From Shewanella zhangzhouensis (GTDB lineage: Bacteria > Pseudomonadota > Gammaproteobacteria > Enterobacterales > Shewanellaceae): DNA of 64,000 nt. The notes under the pieces were generated by a model, which was given only the letters and a program-made list of their open reading frames with translations, did no database searches and was not told the DNA's origin. The stretch lies in assembly GCF_019457615.1 (NCBI RefSeq), contig NZ_CP080414.1, positions 742,501 through 806,500 of the forward strand, given 5' to 3'. Position 1 is the stretch's first letter, and each line of letters begins with the position of its first letter. This document shows, piece after piece, positions 43,682 through 52,352 of the stretch. The position numbers and the translations under genes were made by a program.

Positions 43682-44926
43682 ATGTTCAAATCTCTGTCGG
43701 CCAGGATCTTCCTTGGCCTCGCTATCGGACTCCTGTCCGGCACTCTGGTGCAGTACGTGCTACACGATATCAATTTCTTCTCCGGCACCCTGGTTGAAAT
43801 CGCCTCTGGCCTTGGCACCATGTTCGTCAACATGATCATGATGCTGGTGGTGCCGCTGGTGTTTGTCAGCATTGTTTGCGGCGTCTGTGAGCTTAAAGAT
43901 CTTTCGAGTTTCGGCCGTCTCGGCGGCAAGACCTTCGGCTTTTACATCATCAATACCCTGGTGGCGATATTCGCAGCCCTGACCGTGGCCCTGCTGCTGG
44001 AACCCGGCAAGGGCGTGGACATGACTGGCGGCGGAGAACTGGCCATTACCGCCACCGAACTGCCGAGCCTGATGGCGCTGGTGGTGGACATAGTGCCCCG
44101 CAACCCGGTGGCGGCCTTTATGTCGGGTAATATGCTGCAGGTAATCTTTATGGCCTTGCTGCTTGGCGGCGTTATCAAGTCGCTGGGTGAGCATGTGGCC
44201 GGCGCCGTATCGGCGTTCCAAACCGCCAATAAAATCATGATGAAATTGATTTCGGTGGTGATGCATCTGGCGCCCATTGGGGTTGGCGCACTGATGTTCA
44301 AACTGGGCGCTACCCTGGAAGCCGGGGTGTTCCTCAGTGTGATGGAATATCTGGTGCTTATTCTTGGCTTGCTGCTGCTGTGGATTTTCGTGGTCTACCC
44401 TTATGCGGTGCAGCTGTTCACCCCGGTGAAGGCCAGCGTGTTTCGTGAGAAAACCCAGGAGCAAATCCTGTTTTCCCTCTCTACCGCCAGCTCCAATGCC
44501 ACCATTCCGGTGACCATGCGAACCCTTACCGAAAAACTCAAGGTGAACCGCGCCGTGGCCGGTTTTGGGGTGCCGCTGGGCGCGACCATGAACATGGGCG
44601 GCGTATCCATCTACATCACTGTGGCAATTTTCTTTATCGCCAACGCCTTTGGCATGCCCATTACCATGGAGCAGCTGCCAGCGCTGGTATTCAGTATCTT
44701 CCTGCTTTCTGTGGGCGCCGGTGGTGTACCCGGTGGCGGCATGGTGATGATTGGCGTGCTTATCCATCAGATGGGCTTGCCGGTTGAAGCCTTTGCGCTG
44801 GTGGCCGCTCTGGATAGGCTTATCGATATGGTACTGACTTCCTGCAACGTGGTGGGCGACACCGCGGTGCTGACGATTGTCGATCAGACCGAGCGCCCCC
44901 ATCAGGTTGCCAGCGATGATGACTGA
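43682..44926 (+). CDS. DAACS family dicarboxylate/amino acid:cation symporter
   Basis: This 414-residue membrane transporter belongs to the DAACS (glutamate/dicarboxylate symporter) family, which brings in Glu/Asp or C4-dicarboxylates with Na+ or H+. It has about eight helices and the family motifs: the serine-rich loop TASSNATIPVTMRTL, the NMGG segment in ATMNMGGVSIY, and the GGVPGGGMVMIG hairpin loop. The ATG at 43682 opens directly on MFKSLSARIFLGLAIG; another in-frame ATG lies at 43673. The substrate cannot be told from the sequence. Confidence 0.9.
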   Translation: MFKSLSARIFLGLAIGLLSGTLVQYVLHDINFFSGTLVEIASGLGTMFVNMIMMLVVPLVFVSIVCGVCELKDLSSFGRLGGKTFGFYIINTLVAIFAALTVALLLEPGKGVDMTGGGELAITATELPSLMALVVDIVPRNPVAAFMSGNMLQVIFMALLLGGVIKSLGEHVAGAVSAFQTANKIMMKLISVVMHLAPIGVGALMFKLGATLEAGVFLSVMEYLVLILGLLLLWIFVVYPYAVQLFTPVKASVFREKTQEQILFSLSTASSNATIPVTMRTLTEKLKVNRAVAGFGVPLGATMNMGGVSIYITVAIFFIANAFGMPITMEQLPALVFSIFLLSVGAGGVPGGGMVMIGVLIHQMGLPVEAFALVAALDRLIDMVLTSCNVVGDTAVLTIVDQTERPHQVASDDD

Positions 44927-44944
44927 GCTGTCATGGAAACAATG

Positions 44945-44967
44945 AGCCGACGTGTAGTCGGCTTTTT
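44945..44967 (+). terminator. Intrinsic terminator after the DAACS symporter
   Basis: AGCCGAC, a 5-base loop and GTCGGCT are followed by five T, 18 bp past the stop. Confidence 0.88.
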
Positions 44968-44969
44968 GT

Positions 44970-45366
44970 TATCTGTATTTATGATGTTTTTGGAAGGCTG
45001 TATTAGCGCGGTTTACTGGTTAAAAGTCGGGCGAACATATCAATAGCGTTTGCTTTCAACAGTGCCATGAAATCCTGAATATTAATTATTGCAAGATACT
45101 AATTCAGGTATTCGCTATTTCATCGAGGGATACGGATTAAATATTAATAGACGGCTGACTAAAGCTCGATCACCGTGCTGTTGCTTTATTTTTTTGTAAA
45201 GAGGATATTATTTTAAGTCATAGTTAAGTTGGCCACGAATAGTAGTTGGTTGGGCCAACTTATACTGAAGTTTTAGTAGATTAAAAATGCATCGTTTTAA
45301 ACATGTTCTGCGATTGCGTAAAGGCAGTGAAATATGTCAAAAAAATGCATCAATGAACGGCGTTGG
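44970..45366. other. AT-rich intergenic region
   Basis: About 400 bp between the symporter terminator and a leftward hypothetical gene. It is clearly more AT-rich than the flanks. I see no gene in it; it holds a perfect 10-bp inverted repeat (listed separately). Confidence 0.6.
45225..45262. repeat. Perfect 10-bp inverted repeat in the AT-rich gap
   Basis: TAAGTTGGCC (45225-45234) and GGCCAACTTA (45253-45262) are exact complements 18 bases apart. No T-run follows in either direction, so a terminator is unlikely. Confidence 0.6.
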
Positions 45367-45798
45367 TTAGAGCTTACAGCTTGCTGAAAAAGCGCTGATA
45401 TTGTTCTTGTGTTTTTCAAGATTGAATTGTGAGATAGCCGTGTTTCCGGTTCGAAAGGAAATCGCCTCAAGGGTTAGCTCAGCGTTTTCTAACTCAGTAA
45501 GTGACTGTAACCAATCAATATTAGTTTCGCTGGTGAACTTTCTAATACTCGCTTCACCAGAAAGCTTCGCAACAACATGATTATTATTCTGAATGATAAG
45601 ACTGCTCCTGTCCTGCGAAAGTGCAAACACCTTCGGCAGGGTAAGCGCAATAGACAAAGCTTGAGTAGACTTTATACAACCCAATTCAAGTTCTAGATCG
45701 GATTGCACCAATCTAATATTGTTGTCGGCTGCAAATGCCAGTTGGAGTGGAAGAATTACACTTGCGAGAGCACAGAAACTTCGAAACACTTGGTACAT
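45367..45798 (-). CDS. Hypothetical secreted protein, low GC
   Basis: A 143-residue protein with a signal peptide (FRSFCALASVILPLQLAFA). The mature part is mixed beta/alpha with two cysteines (LELGCIKST and SASCKL at the C-terminus) that could form a disulfide. I do not recognise it. Codon use is markedly AT-rich compared with neighbours (TTA/ATA/AAT codons are common), so it may have been acquired by transfer. It lies alone between AT-rich gaps. Expression is unproven. Confidence 0.55.
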   Translation of the reverse strand: MYQVFRSFCALASVILPLQLAFAADNNIRLVQSDLELELGCIKSTQALSIALTLPKVFALSQDRSSLIIQNNNHVVAKLSGEASIRKFTSETNIDWLQSLTELENAELTLEAISFRTGNTAISQFNLEKHKNNISAFSASCKL

Positions 45799-45972
45799 CC
45801 TTAATACCTGATAAAGGGATATTGGCTAAACCTAAGTAGAGGGTTTAGTCTAACAGGCGTATTTTATTGATTTTTTGACAGCAGTCAAAAGTTTGACATC
45901 GGATTGTTGAAAAATAATGCTCGATATTGTGCGGTTTATTTGAATTTCAATTTAATAGTTGATTTCGTGCAC

Positions 45973-46009
45973 AAAAAAGCCGCCCCCGATATTCCGGGGG
46001 CGGCTTTTT
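45973..46009. terminator. Strong terminator after ppa
   Basis: AAAAAAGCCGCCCCCG and CGGGGGCGGCTTTTT arms enclose a 6-base loop. A- and T-runs on both sides mean it could act in both directions. Confidence 0.9.
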
Positions 46010-46023
46010 CACAAACAGACTGA

Positions 46024-46557
46024 TTAGGCTTGCTTGTTGTAGCGCTCGGCGCTGGTGAGGATTTCTTCGCGGGCAGCAGCGGCGTCTTCCCAGCTTTCAA
46101 CCTTCACCCACTTGCCAACTTCCAGATCCTTGTAGTGTTCGAAGAACTGTTTGATCTGGGCTTTCAGCAGAGCTGGCAGGTCGTTCACGTCCTGAATGTG
46201 GCCGTATTCTTTGGACACTTTCTCGTGTGGAACGGCAACCACTTTTGCGTCTTCACCTGACTCGTCGGTCATTTTCAGCACGCCAACAGGGCGACAACGG
46301 ATCACGCTGCCAGGCTGCAGTGGGTACTGGGTAGGTACCAGCACGTCAACTGGGTCACCGTCCAGGCTCAGAGTCTGGTTCACATAACCGTAGTTGCAAG
46401 GATAGAACATTGGAGCAGTCATGATGCGGTCAACAAACAGGGCGCCGCTGTCCTTGTCCACTTCGTACTTGATAGGATCGTGGTTCTGTGGGATCTCGAT
46501 GATTACATAGATATCATCTGGCAGGGATTTGCCCGCTGGCACTGCATTCAAGCTCAT
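46024..46557 (-). CDS. ppa: Inorganic pyrophosphatase
   Basis: This is the family I soluble pyrophosphatase, which splits pyrophosphate to phosphate and drives biosynthetic reactions. The 177-residue protein has IIEIPQNHDPIKYEVDKDSG, the NYGY segment and the metal-binding signature DGDPVDVLV. The ATG at 46557 has AAAGGA 7 bases upstream; the ATG six bases earlier is too close to it. A -10 TATAAT with TTGGCA at 16 bases precedes it (46613-46640). A strong terminator follows. Confidence 0.97.
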   Translation of the reverse strand: MSLNAVPAGKSLPDDIYVIIEIPQNHDPIKYEVDKDSGALFVDRIMTAPMFYPCNYGYVNQTLSLDGDPVDVLVPTQYPLQPGSVIRCRPVGVLKMTDESGEDAKVVAVPHEKVSKEYGHIQDVNDLPALLKAQIKQFFEHYKDLEVGKWVKVESWEDAAAAREEILTSAERYNKQA

Positions 46558-46612
46558 TTGCATATCCTTTAACGGTATTTGAAATCAGATTTCAGAAAAT
46601 CGGTTGGCGCGT

Positions 46613-46640
46613 ATTATAGCGCGATTTGGCGGCTTGCCAA
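46613..46640 (-). promoter_or_regulatory. Promoter of ppa
   Basis: Reading leftward, TTGGCA (46635-46640), a 16-base spacer and TATAAT (46613-46618) form a good sigma-70 promoter 56 bp before the ppa start. Confidence 0.7.
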
Positions 46641-46680
46641 TCAAAGGCCGCCGCCATTGCACTAAAGACTAACTTGAGCC

Positions 46681-47643
46681 TTATTTGTGGTAACCGAGAC
46701 AGGCATCAACCTCGTTGGCCGAGCCTAAAATTACCGCCACGCGCTGGTGAATTTCGCTGGGCGCTATGTCCAGAATGGTCTCGTAGCCGGTGCTGGCCTT
46801 GCCGCCCGCCTGTTCAACCAAGAATGCCATTGGATTAGCCTCGTACATCAGGCGCAGTTTGAATGGCTTTTTCGGGTCCTTGGTGTCGGTGGGGTAGGTG
46901 AACAGGCCGCCGCGGCACAGCACCCTGTGCACATCGCCCACCATGGCTGCAATCCAGCGCATGTTGAAGTTCTTGCCGCGCGGGCCTTCTTTGCCCTGGA
47001 TCAGGTCGGTAATATAAGCCTGCATGCCCGGCTCCCAAAAGCGCTGGTTGGACATATTAATGGCAAACTCGCCTGTGTCTGGGCTTATTTGCACGCCATC
47101 TACAGTTAGCAGATAGTCGCCGCTTACCGGGTCGAGGGTGAAGAGCTGCACGCCCTGACCTGTGGTCAGCGCCAGCATGGTGGATGGGCCATAAAGCACA
47201 TAACCTGCGGCCACTTGTTTGCGACCGGATTGGAGGAAGCTTTGCTCACTTACGTCACCGCTTGGGGCTGGCAGCACAGAGAAAATGGTGCCTACCAGTG
47301 AGTTGATGTCGATATTGGATGAACCATCCAGTGGGTCGAAGCACACCAGAAACTGGCCATCTTGCGCCAGCGGTACTATCTCATCTTCTTCTTCAGAGGC
47401 GAGCGCCTTCACAGAGCCTTGGGCAGCCAATGCGTCTTTCAGCATATCGTTGGTGATAACGTCGAGCTTTTTCTGATCTTCACCCTGCACGTTTTCGGTG
47501 CCGGCTACGCCGAGCACGCCGGCAAGAGCGCCACGGCGCACGGCCTGGCTGATGTCTTTGGAGGTGTTGGCCAGTACGGTTAACAGGCTGGCAAGTTCCT
47601 CACTGATAGCGCTTTGTTTGAGGGATTGGGACAGGGTCTGCAT
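46681..47643 (-). CDS. fbp: Fructose-1,6-bisphosphatase class 1
   Basis: Fbp removes the 1-phosphate from fructose 1,6-bisphosphate in gluconeogenesis. The 320-residue protein has the metal-binding FDPLDGSSNIDIN, the EEDEIV acidic segment, KEGPRGKNFNMRWIAAMVGD, the conserved GGLFTYP and the C-terminal YEANPMAFLVEQAGG. The ATG at 47643 has AAGGAC upstream. It is transcribed leftward ahead of ppa, whose own promoter lies between the two. Confidence 0.97.
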   Translation of the reverse strand: MQTLSQSLKQSAISEELASLLTVLANTSKDISQAVRRGALAGVLGVAGTENVQGEDQKKLDVITNDMLKDALAAQGSVKALASEEEDEIVPLAQDGQFLVCFDPLDGSSNIDINSLVGTIFSVLPAPSGDVSEQSFLQSGRKQVAAGYVLYGPSTMLALTTGQGVQLFTLDPVSGDYLLTVDGVQISPDTGEFAINMSNQRFWEPGMQAYITDLIQGKEGPRGKNFNMRWIAAMVGDVHRVLCRGGLFTYPTDTKDPKKPFKLRLMYEANPMAFLVEQAGGKASTGYETILDIAPSEIHQRVAVILGSANEVDACLGYHK

Positions 47644-47833
47644 CTTGTGTCCTTCTGATTAGACAAATTTGGGGAGGTCTTTGGAATAATTCTGGCGCTA
47701 ATGATACCTGAGATTGGTGATATTTTCAGTGGCTTTGCCATCGGCTATTACTTTGGCAGGGCCGAAGTTTTCGGGCAGAATGGTTGGCTTACAGTCGATA
47801 ACTGATTTGAAATACACACCTCACGAACCACCC

Positions 47834-50080
47834 ATGGAAAAAACAATGATTAAAAAAATCGTGGCTTCATTGATGTTGGCGGGCGTTGCCGTCTCCATTC
47901 AGGCGGCGCCGGCCTTTCCGGGCGCAGGGACTGAACCTCTGGCAATCGAGCGCATGTACGCTTCTCCTGCATTGGCGGGCAGCAGCCCCCGTGGTCTGGC
48001 GCTGTCTCCCGATGGCAGCAAGGTCACCTTTTTGAAGGGCCGCGCCGACAATCAACACTTCTATGATTTGTGGCAGATGGACGTGGCGAGCGGCAAGGTA
48101 AGCCTGCTGCTGGATGCCGACAAACTGGCGGGCGGCGAGCTGTCCGATGAAGAAAAGGCCCGCCGCGAGCGTCAGCGCATTTATGGCCAGGGCATTATGG
48201 AATACTTCTGGGCCAAAGACGGCGAGGCGTTGCTGATCCCGGCTGCTGGGCAGCTATATTACTTTACCCCCAAGAGCGGCGATGTGCGTCTGCTTGCTAC
48301 TGGCGAAGGTTTTGCAACCGATGCCAAGTTGTCGCCCAAGGGCAACTATGTCTCCTTTATCAAGGAGCAAAACCTCTATGTGTATGAACTTGCCAGCAAT
48401 AAGCTCACACAGCTCACCAAAGACGGTGGCGGCGCTATCAAAAACGGCATGGCCGAATTTGTGGCTCAGGAAGAAATGGATCGCATGACCGGTTACTGGT
48501 GGTCGCCTGACGAAGCGCGCATTGCCTTTACCCGTATCGATGAGTCGCCGGTGGAGCTGGTGACCCGCAATGAAATCTATGCTGACGGTATTAAGCTTAC
48601 CGAGCAGCGCTATCCTTATGCCGGCAAGGCCAACGTGGAAATTGCCCTGGGCATTGTTGCCCTGGGTGATGGCAAGGCCGAATGGGTGGATTTGGGCAAA
48701 GAGAAAGATATCTACCTGCCGCGGGTGAAATGGCTGCCAAACAGCCCTGAGCTCAGTTTCCAATGGCAAAGCCGTGACCAACAGACCCTGGAGCTGCGTA
48801 AAGTGGCGGTGGCAAACCCCGGCAAGACAGAGCTGCTGGTGAAAGAAACCAGCAAGGCCTGGGTGAACCTCAATAACGACCTGCACTTTTTGAAGGACAG
48901 CGGCGATTTCCTCTGGACCTCAGAGCGTGATGGTTACAGCCATATTTACCTGTTCGAGGCCAGGGGCAAGGTGAAGCGTCAGCTTACCGAGGGCGACTGG
49001 ACTGTGGATAGTATCGCCTATGTTGATGAAAAGGCAGGCCTTGTGTACTTCAGTGGCCGCAAGGATAAGGTCATTGAGCGTCATCTGTACCGGGTGAGCC
49101 TCAAGGGCGGCGAGATTGAACGGCTCTCAACCGAAGCCGGTATGCACGGCGCCGTGTTTGCTGAAAACAGCCCAGTGTATCTGGATTACTTCAACAGCCT
49201 GTCGCAGCCGCCTCAGGTGAGTTTGCACGATTCGGCCGGTAAGCATCTGGCCTGGGTGGAAGAAAACGCCGTCAAAGCTGGCCACCCACTGTATCCCTTT
49301 GCCGGTCTGTGGCAGCTGCCGGAGTTTGGTACTCTGAAGGCCGACGATGGTCAGGCGCTGCATTACCGCCTGTTCAAGCCAGTGAATTTCGATGCCAGTA
49401 AAAAGTATCCTGTCGTGGTGCGGGTATATGGCGGTCCCCATGCGCAGCTGGTGACCAACAGCTGGAGCGAGCAGGACTACTTTACCCAGTATCTGCTGCA
49501 ACAGGATTATCTGGTGTTTCAACTGGATAACCGCGGCTCGGCCCACCGCGGCACCAAGTTCGAGTATGTAATTTACCAAAACCTCGGTGATGCCGAGGTT
49601 CGTGACCAGATGGCCGGGGTGGATTACCTGCGCACGCTGCCCTTTGTGGCAGGGGATAAGGTGGCGATTTACGGCCACAGCTATGGCGGTTACATGGCGC
49701 TGATGAGTCTCTTTAAGGCGCCAAGCCACTTTAAAGCGGCGATTTCCGGCGCCCCTGTGACCGACTGGCGCCTGTACGATACTCATTACACCGAGCGCTA
49801 TATGGGTCATCCGGAGCGCAACGGCGAGGGTTACGACAAGGCGAGCGTGTTCCCCCATGTGGGCGGCTATCAGGGTGGGCTTTTGATGTACCACGGTATG
49901 GCGGATGATAACGTGCTGTTTGAAAACTCGACCCGGGTTTACAAGGCGCTACAGGACGAAGGCAAGCTGTTCCGTATGGTGGATTACCCCGGCTCCAAGC
50001 ACTCGATGCGCGGTGAGAAGGTGCGTACCCACCTGTATCGCACCCTGGCAGATTTCCTCGACAGCGAGCTTAAGCGCTGA
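47834..50080 (+). CDS. Dipeptidyl peptidase IV, secreted (S9B)
   Basis: This secreted serine peptidase removes X-Pro dipeptides from peptide N-termini. After a signal peptide (IVASLMLAGVAVSIQA) comes a beta-propeller of about 430 residues with the substrate-gripping glutamates (AQEEMDRMTGYWWSPDE), then the alpha/beta-hydrolase domain with GHSYGGY (catalytic S616), MADDNVLFENS (Asp) and SKHSM (His). The ATG at 47834 is used; a second at 47846, after GGAAAA, is also possible. A terminator follows. Peptide scavenging is the likely use in a protein-degrading marine bacterium. Confidence 0.93.
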   Translation: MEKTMIKKIVASLMLAGVAVSIQAAPAFPGAGTEPLAIERMYASPALAGSSPRGLALSPDGSKVTFLKGRADNQHFYDLWQMDVASGKVSLLLDADKLAGGELSDEEKARRERQRIYGQGIMEYFWAKDGEALLIPAAGQLYYFTPKSGDVRLLATGEGFATDAKLSPKGNYVSFIKEQNLYVYELASNKLTQLTKDGGGAIKNGMAEFVAQEEMDRMTGYWWSPDEARIAFTRIDESPVELVTRNEIYADGIKLTEQRYPYAGKANVEIALGIVALGDGKAEWVDLGKEKDIYLPRVKWLPNSPELSFQWQSRDQQTLELRKVAVANPGKTELLVKETSKAWVNLNNDLHFLKDSGDFLWTSERDGYSHIYLFEARGKVKRQLTEGDWTVDSIAYVDEKAGLVYFSGRKDKVIERHLYRVSLKGGEIERLSTEAGMHGAVFAENSPVYLDYFNSLSQPPQVSLHDSAGKHLAWVEENAVKAGHPLYPFAGLWQLPEFGTLKADDGQALHYRLFKPVNFDASKKYPVVVRVYGGPHAQLVTNSWSEQDYFTQYLLQQDYLVFQLDNRGSAHRGTKFEYVIYQNLGDAEVRDQMAGVDYLRTLPFVAGDKVAIYGHSYGGYMALMSLFKAPSHFKAAISGAPVTDWRLYDTHYTERYMGHPERNGEGYDKASVFPHVGGYQGGLLMYHGMADDNVLFENSTRVYKALQDEGKLFRMVDYPGSKHSMRGEKVRTHLYRTLADFLDSELKR

Positions 50081-50105
50081 GCGATGGCTGAACTCCAACC
50101 CTAAT

Positions 50106-50136
50106 AAAAAGGCCTGTCATCGACAGGCCTTTTTTG
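50106..50136 (+). terminator. Intrinsic terminator after the DPP IV gene
   Basis: AAAAAGGCCTGTC and GACAGGCCTTTTTT arms enclose a 3-base loop. Confidence 0.88.
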
Positions 50137-50207
50137 TACGGCGTTATTGGCTTTACGAACATGTGCCGGAACAGCGCAGAGGCTTGTATCTTTCGGAAAA
50201 TATAATA

Positions 50208-50238
50208 AAAAAAGCCAATCCGAAGATTGGCTTTTTAA
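50208..50238 (-). terminator. Intrinsic terminator after arcA
   Basis: AAAAAGCCAATC, loop CGAA and GATTGGCTTTTT form a 12-bp stem with a T-run in both directions, just past the arcA stop. Confidence 0.82.
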
Positions 50239-50252
50239 AGAAGGGTTAACCC

Positions 50253-50969
50253 TTATTCGTCCAGGTTACCGCAGAAGCGATAGCCTTCACCGTGGATGGT
50301 GGCGATGATTTCTGGCGTGTCCGGCTGGCTTTCGAAGTGCTTACGGATACGGCGGATAGTCACGTCTACGGTACGGTCATGTGGCTTGAGTTCACGGCCG
50401 GTCATCTTCATCAACAGATCGGCGCGGCTCAGGATCTTGCCTGGGTTTTCAACGAAGTGCAGCATGGCACGGAATTCGCTGCGTGGCAGTTTATAAGACT
50501 CACCGGTTGGGCTGACCAGAGAGCGGCTGTTGATTTCCAGGCTCCAGTCATTGAAACGATAAACCTCGACCGCGGCTCTTTCTTCGACTTCGGCGCCAGC
50601 GCTATTGACGCGAGTCAGAAGGTTACGGGCACGAATGGTCAGCTCACGTGGGTTGAACGGCTTGGTAATATAATCGTCCGCGCCAATTTCAAGACCCAGG
50701 ATCTTGTCCACTTCGTTGTCACGGCCAGTCAGGAAAATCAGGCCAATGTTGTTGATTTCACGCAGTTCACGTGCCAACAACAGCCCGTTTTTACCTGGCA
50801 GGTTGATATCCATCACCACCAAGTTGATTTTATTTTCCTGCAAGGCTTTATGCATTTCTGCGCCATCGTTGGCCTCAGTCACCACATATCCCTCGGCCTC
50901 AAAAATACTTCTTAATGTATTACGGGTAACGGCTTCGTCTTCTACGATCAGAATGTGCGGATTTTGCAT
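50253..50969 (-). CDS. arcA: ArcA two-component response regulator
   Basis: ArcA is the regulator that switches aerobic and anaerobic metabolism, normally phosphorylated by ArcB (in Shewanella also through HptA). The 238 residues equal the E. coli length. The receiver domain has D54 in VVMDINLPG and the TGRD and TKPF segments; the OmpR-type winged helix carries SEFRAMLHFVENPGK and RTVDVTIRRIRKHFE. The ATG at 50969 gives the natural N-terminus MQNPHILIVEDE. A CRP-like site lies about 250 bp upstream. No sensor kinase gene is nearby, as usual for arcA. Confidence 0.96.
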   Translation of the reverse strand: MQNPHILIVEDEAVTRNTLRSIFEAEGYVVTEANDGAEMHKALQENKINLVVMDINLPGKNGLLLARELREINNIGLIFLTGRDNEVDKILGLEIGADDYITKPFNPRELTIRARNLLTRVNSAGAEVEERAAVEVYRFNDWSLEINSRSLVSPTGESYKLPRSEFRAMLHFVENPGKILSRADLLMKMTGRELKPHDRTVDVTIRRIRKHFESQPDTPEIIATIHGEGYRFCGNLDE

Positions 50970-51218
50970 AATCAAGTACCTAAATTTAAAACAAATCTGT
51001 GCTAATCGGGTGTGTCGGCTGACTGTCAGCCAGGCCCTGCTTTTTTATTCCGGCAAGACCCAAATAACCTGAGGAGGTAAAGAGACAACGCCTTGGGGCA
51101 CACTCTACGACTAGTTCAATAATCCTCCCTCAAAGGGAAGCGCGAACTGTACTCACTTCGATAAAAAACTACTTGCTGAAGTTCCCAAGTCGTTATTTTT
51201 TTTCAAAGTATAAATGTT

Positions 51219-51240
51219 AAATTGAATATGGATCACATTT
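51219..51240. promoter_or_regulatory. CRP-like site upstream of arcA
   Basis: The 22 bases agree with the CRP consensus at 17 positions. The right half is perfect (GATCACATTT, 51231-51240), and the left half keeps AAAT and AT (AAATTGAATATG). It lies about 250 bp upstream of arcA. Confidence 0.5.
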
Positions 51241-51355
51241 TGTACAGTTGTTTAGCCAAGTTACTGACATCAGCGGAAAATTTGTAACAGCCTGTATCAA
51301 ATGAACGGCTGAATGATTTGGATGGCTAACGCTGTCAATTGTACTCGTTTTAGGC

Positions 51356-51384
51356 ATTTGTTAACAATTGAAATGTTAACAAAT
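51356..51384. promoter_or_regulatory. Perfect 11-bp dyad upstream of the DUF3293-type gene
   Basis: ATTTGTTAACA (51356-51366) and TGTTAACAAAT (51374-51384) are exact complements separated by 7 bases. The GTTAAC half-sites recall ArcA-type sites, but the 15-bp half-site spacing does not fit the usual 11-bp direct repeat. Confidence 0.6.
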
Positions 51385-51525
51385 CCTTTGTAGTCGCCGA
51401 TTAATTATCATTAATATTGCTTATGTTATTGAAAAATATATGAACCGATGATGGTCGGAATGAGATCCAGCTCACAAGGCTAGGCAGCGTAACTGAGTCT
51501 GCTAAACTATCTCAGGTTCTTTTGC

Positions 51526-52017
51526 ATGATTATCACTGACATGGAAAATCATTCACAGCAGCTTTGGAACATCTATCAGTCGGCAAGTTTCTTGTTGACT
51601 CAACACCTTTCTCCCCACGCACACTTTGCCATTATCACGGCCTTTAACCCCATGGGTGAGCTCCTGGATGCCTGCCAAAACCGTTTGCTTGACCGGCAAC
51701 TGTTAAGGGATATAGAAGCCTTGGGCGTGCCTTATCGTGCCCTGGTCGGCACCAATGAGCAGTTATCCCACATGGAAAAAAGTTGGGCTGTGTTTATGGA
51801 ACCTGACGACAGCGTTCGTTTGGCTCATAAATACCGGCAAAATGCGCTCTATTATGTGATGCGGGACGAGCTGATGTTGCTTCCCTGTCGAATGGACAGC
51901 GAACCCAAGAAGCTGGGGTCCTTCCGCTCCCGGGTTCGGCTGGTGCATGAATTGCCTGAGGTGGTACCAACCGACAGGGCAGAGGGTATGACATCATTGG
52001 GATTCCAGTTTCTGTGA
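51526..52017 (+). CDS. DUF3293-type protein
   Basis: This 163-residue cytosolic protein fits the DUF3293 family, with FAIITAFNPMGELLDACQN near the N-terminus, ALVGTNEQLSHMEKSWAVF in the middle, and RQNALYYVMRDELMLLPC. No signal peptide, helix or known catalytic motif is visible. Two in-frame ATGs (51526 and 51541) are possible; 51526 is used, with AGG nine bases upstream. It stands upstream of the lysine riboswitch, so it is a separate unit. Family function is unknown to me. Confidence 0.72.
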   Translation: MIITDMENHSQQLWNIYQSASFLLTQHLSPHAHFAIITAFNPMGELLDACQNRLLDRQLLRDIEALGVPYRALVGTNEQLSHMEKSWAVFMEPDDSVRLAHKYRQNALYYVMRDELMLLPCRMDSEPKKLGSFRSRVRLVHELPEVVPTDRAEGMTSLGFQFL

Positions 52018-52050
52018 ACACAGCATTTTTTCAACTTGCATAATTTCGCA

Positions 52051-52080
52051 TTGACTTGAATACCGCTTTATTGCTACTTT
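52051..52080 (+). promoter_or_regulatory. Possible promoter of the lysC leader
   Basis: TTGACT (52051-52056) and an extended -10 (TG-C-TACTTT, 52072-52080) at 18-base spacing lie about 25-30 bp before the riboswitch. Confidence 0.4.
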
Positions 52081-52103
52081 TTTCGTCCCTTCCCCGCGGA
52101 AGG

Positions 52104-52274
52104 CACAGAAGAGGAGCGTCAACTAGGTAGCAGGTTTGAGGAGCAATCACTCCGAAGACGACCTGTGAGGGAGATTGGCGCCGAGGCAAAACCACGTGCT
52201 TGAGTGCGTTTTGTCGGTCGTTCAGGCTGAATCCTGACGATTGTCACCTGTTATTTGGTGGAGAGCTTCTGGTG
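52104..52274 (+). ncRNA. Lysine riboswitch (L box)
   Basis: The conserved lysine-riboswitch core is present: AGAGGAGCG after the P1 strand, then the AGGTAG and ACCTGTGAGGGAG segments, and GGCGCCGAGGC. P1 is CACAGAAG (52104-52111) against CTTCTGGTG (52266-52274). Further helices are GCAAAAC/GTTTTGT, TCAGG/CCTGA and CACC/GGTG. It lies 140 bp before lysC, and would sense lysine. No intrinsic terminator follows, so control at the translation level (or Rho) is more likely. Confidence 0.93.
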
Positions 52275-52325
52275 ACGATCGCTTTTCCCTCCTTTTGGGG
52301 TGCCGTATCTTTGCACCAGGCTCTT

Positions 52326-52347
52326 CGAACGAAGTCAGTTCGGAGAT
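52326..52347 (+). promoter_or_regulatory. Small hairpin touching the leader-ORF ribosome binding site
   Basis: CGAAC (52326-52330) and GTTCG (52338-52342) form a 5-bp stem whose last base is the first G of GGAG, the ribosome binding site of the leader ORF at 52353. It may be part of the riboswitch expression platform. Confidence 0.4.
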
Positions 52348-52352
52348 TACTC

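Larger units (their letters stand above)
50976..51525. other. Regulatory gap between arcA and the DUF3293-type gene
   Basis: This 550-bp AT-rich gap between divergent genes contains no coding frame that I can support. It holds a CRP-like site (51219-51240) and a perfect 11-bp dyad (51356-51384), each listed separately. Confidence 0.6.

Noticed and set aside
43760..44902. Leftward His/Gln-rich frame of 380 codons
   Set aside because: It is the antisense of the DAACS symporter; such His-rich compositions arise from reversed hydrophobic codons.
45225..45262. Inverted repeat as the end of a mobile element
   Set aside because: No transposase, no second copy at a plausible distance and no target duplication were seen.
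51359..51380. ArcA box formed by two TGTTAAC copies
   Set aside because: The copies are 15 bp apart, not the 11 bp expected of ArcA direct repeats; kept only as an unnamed dyad.
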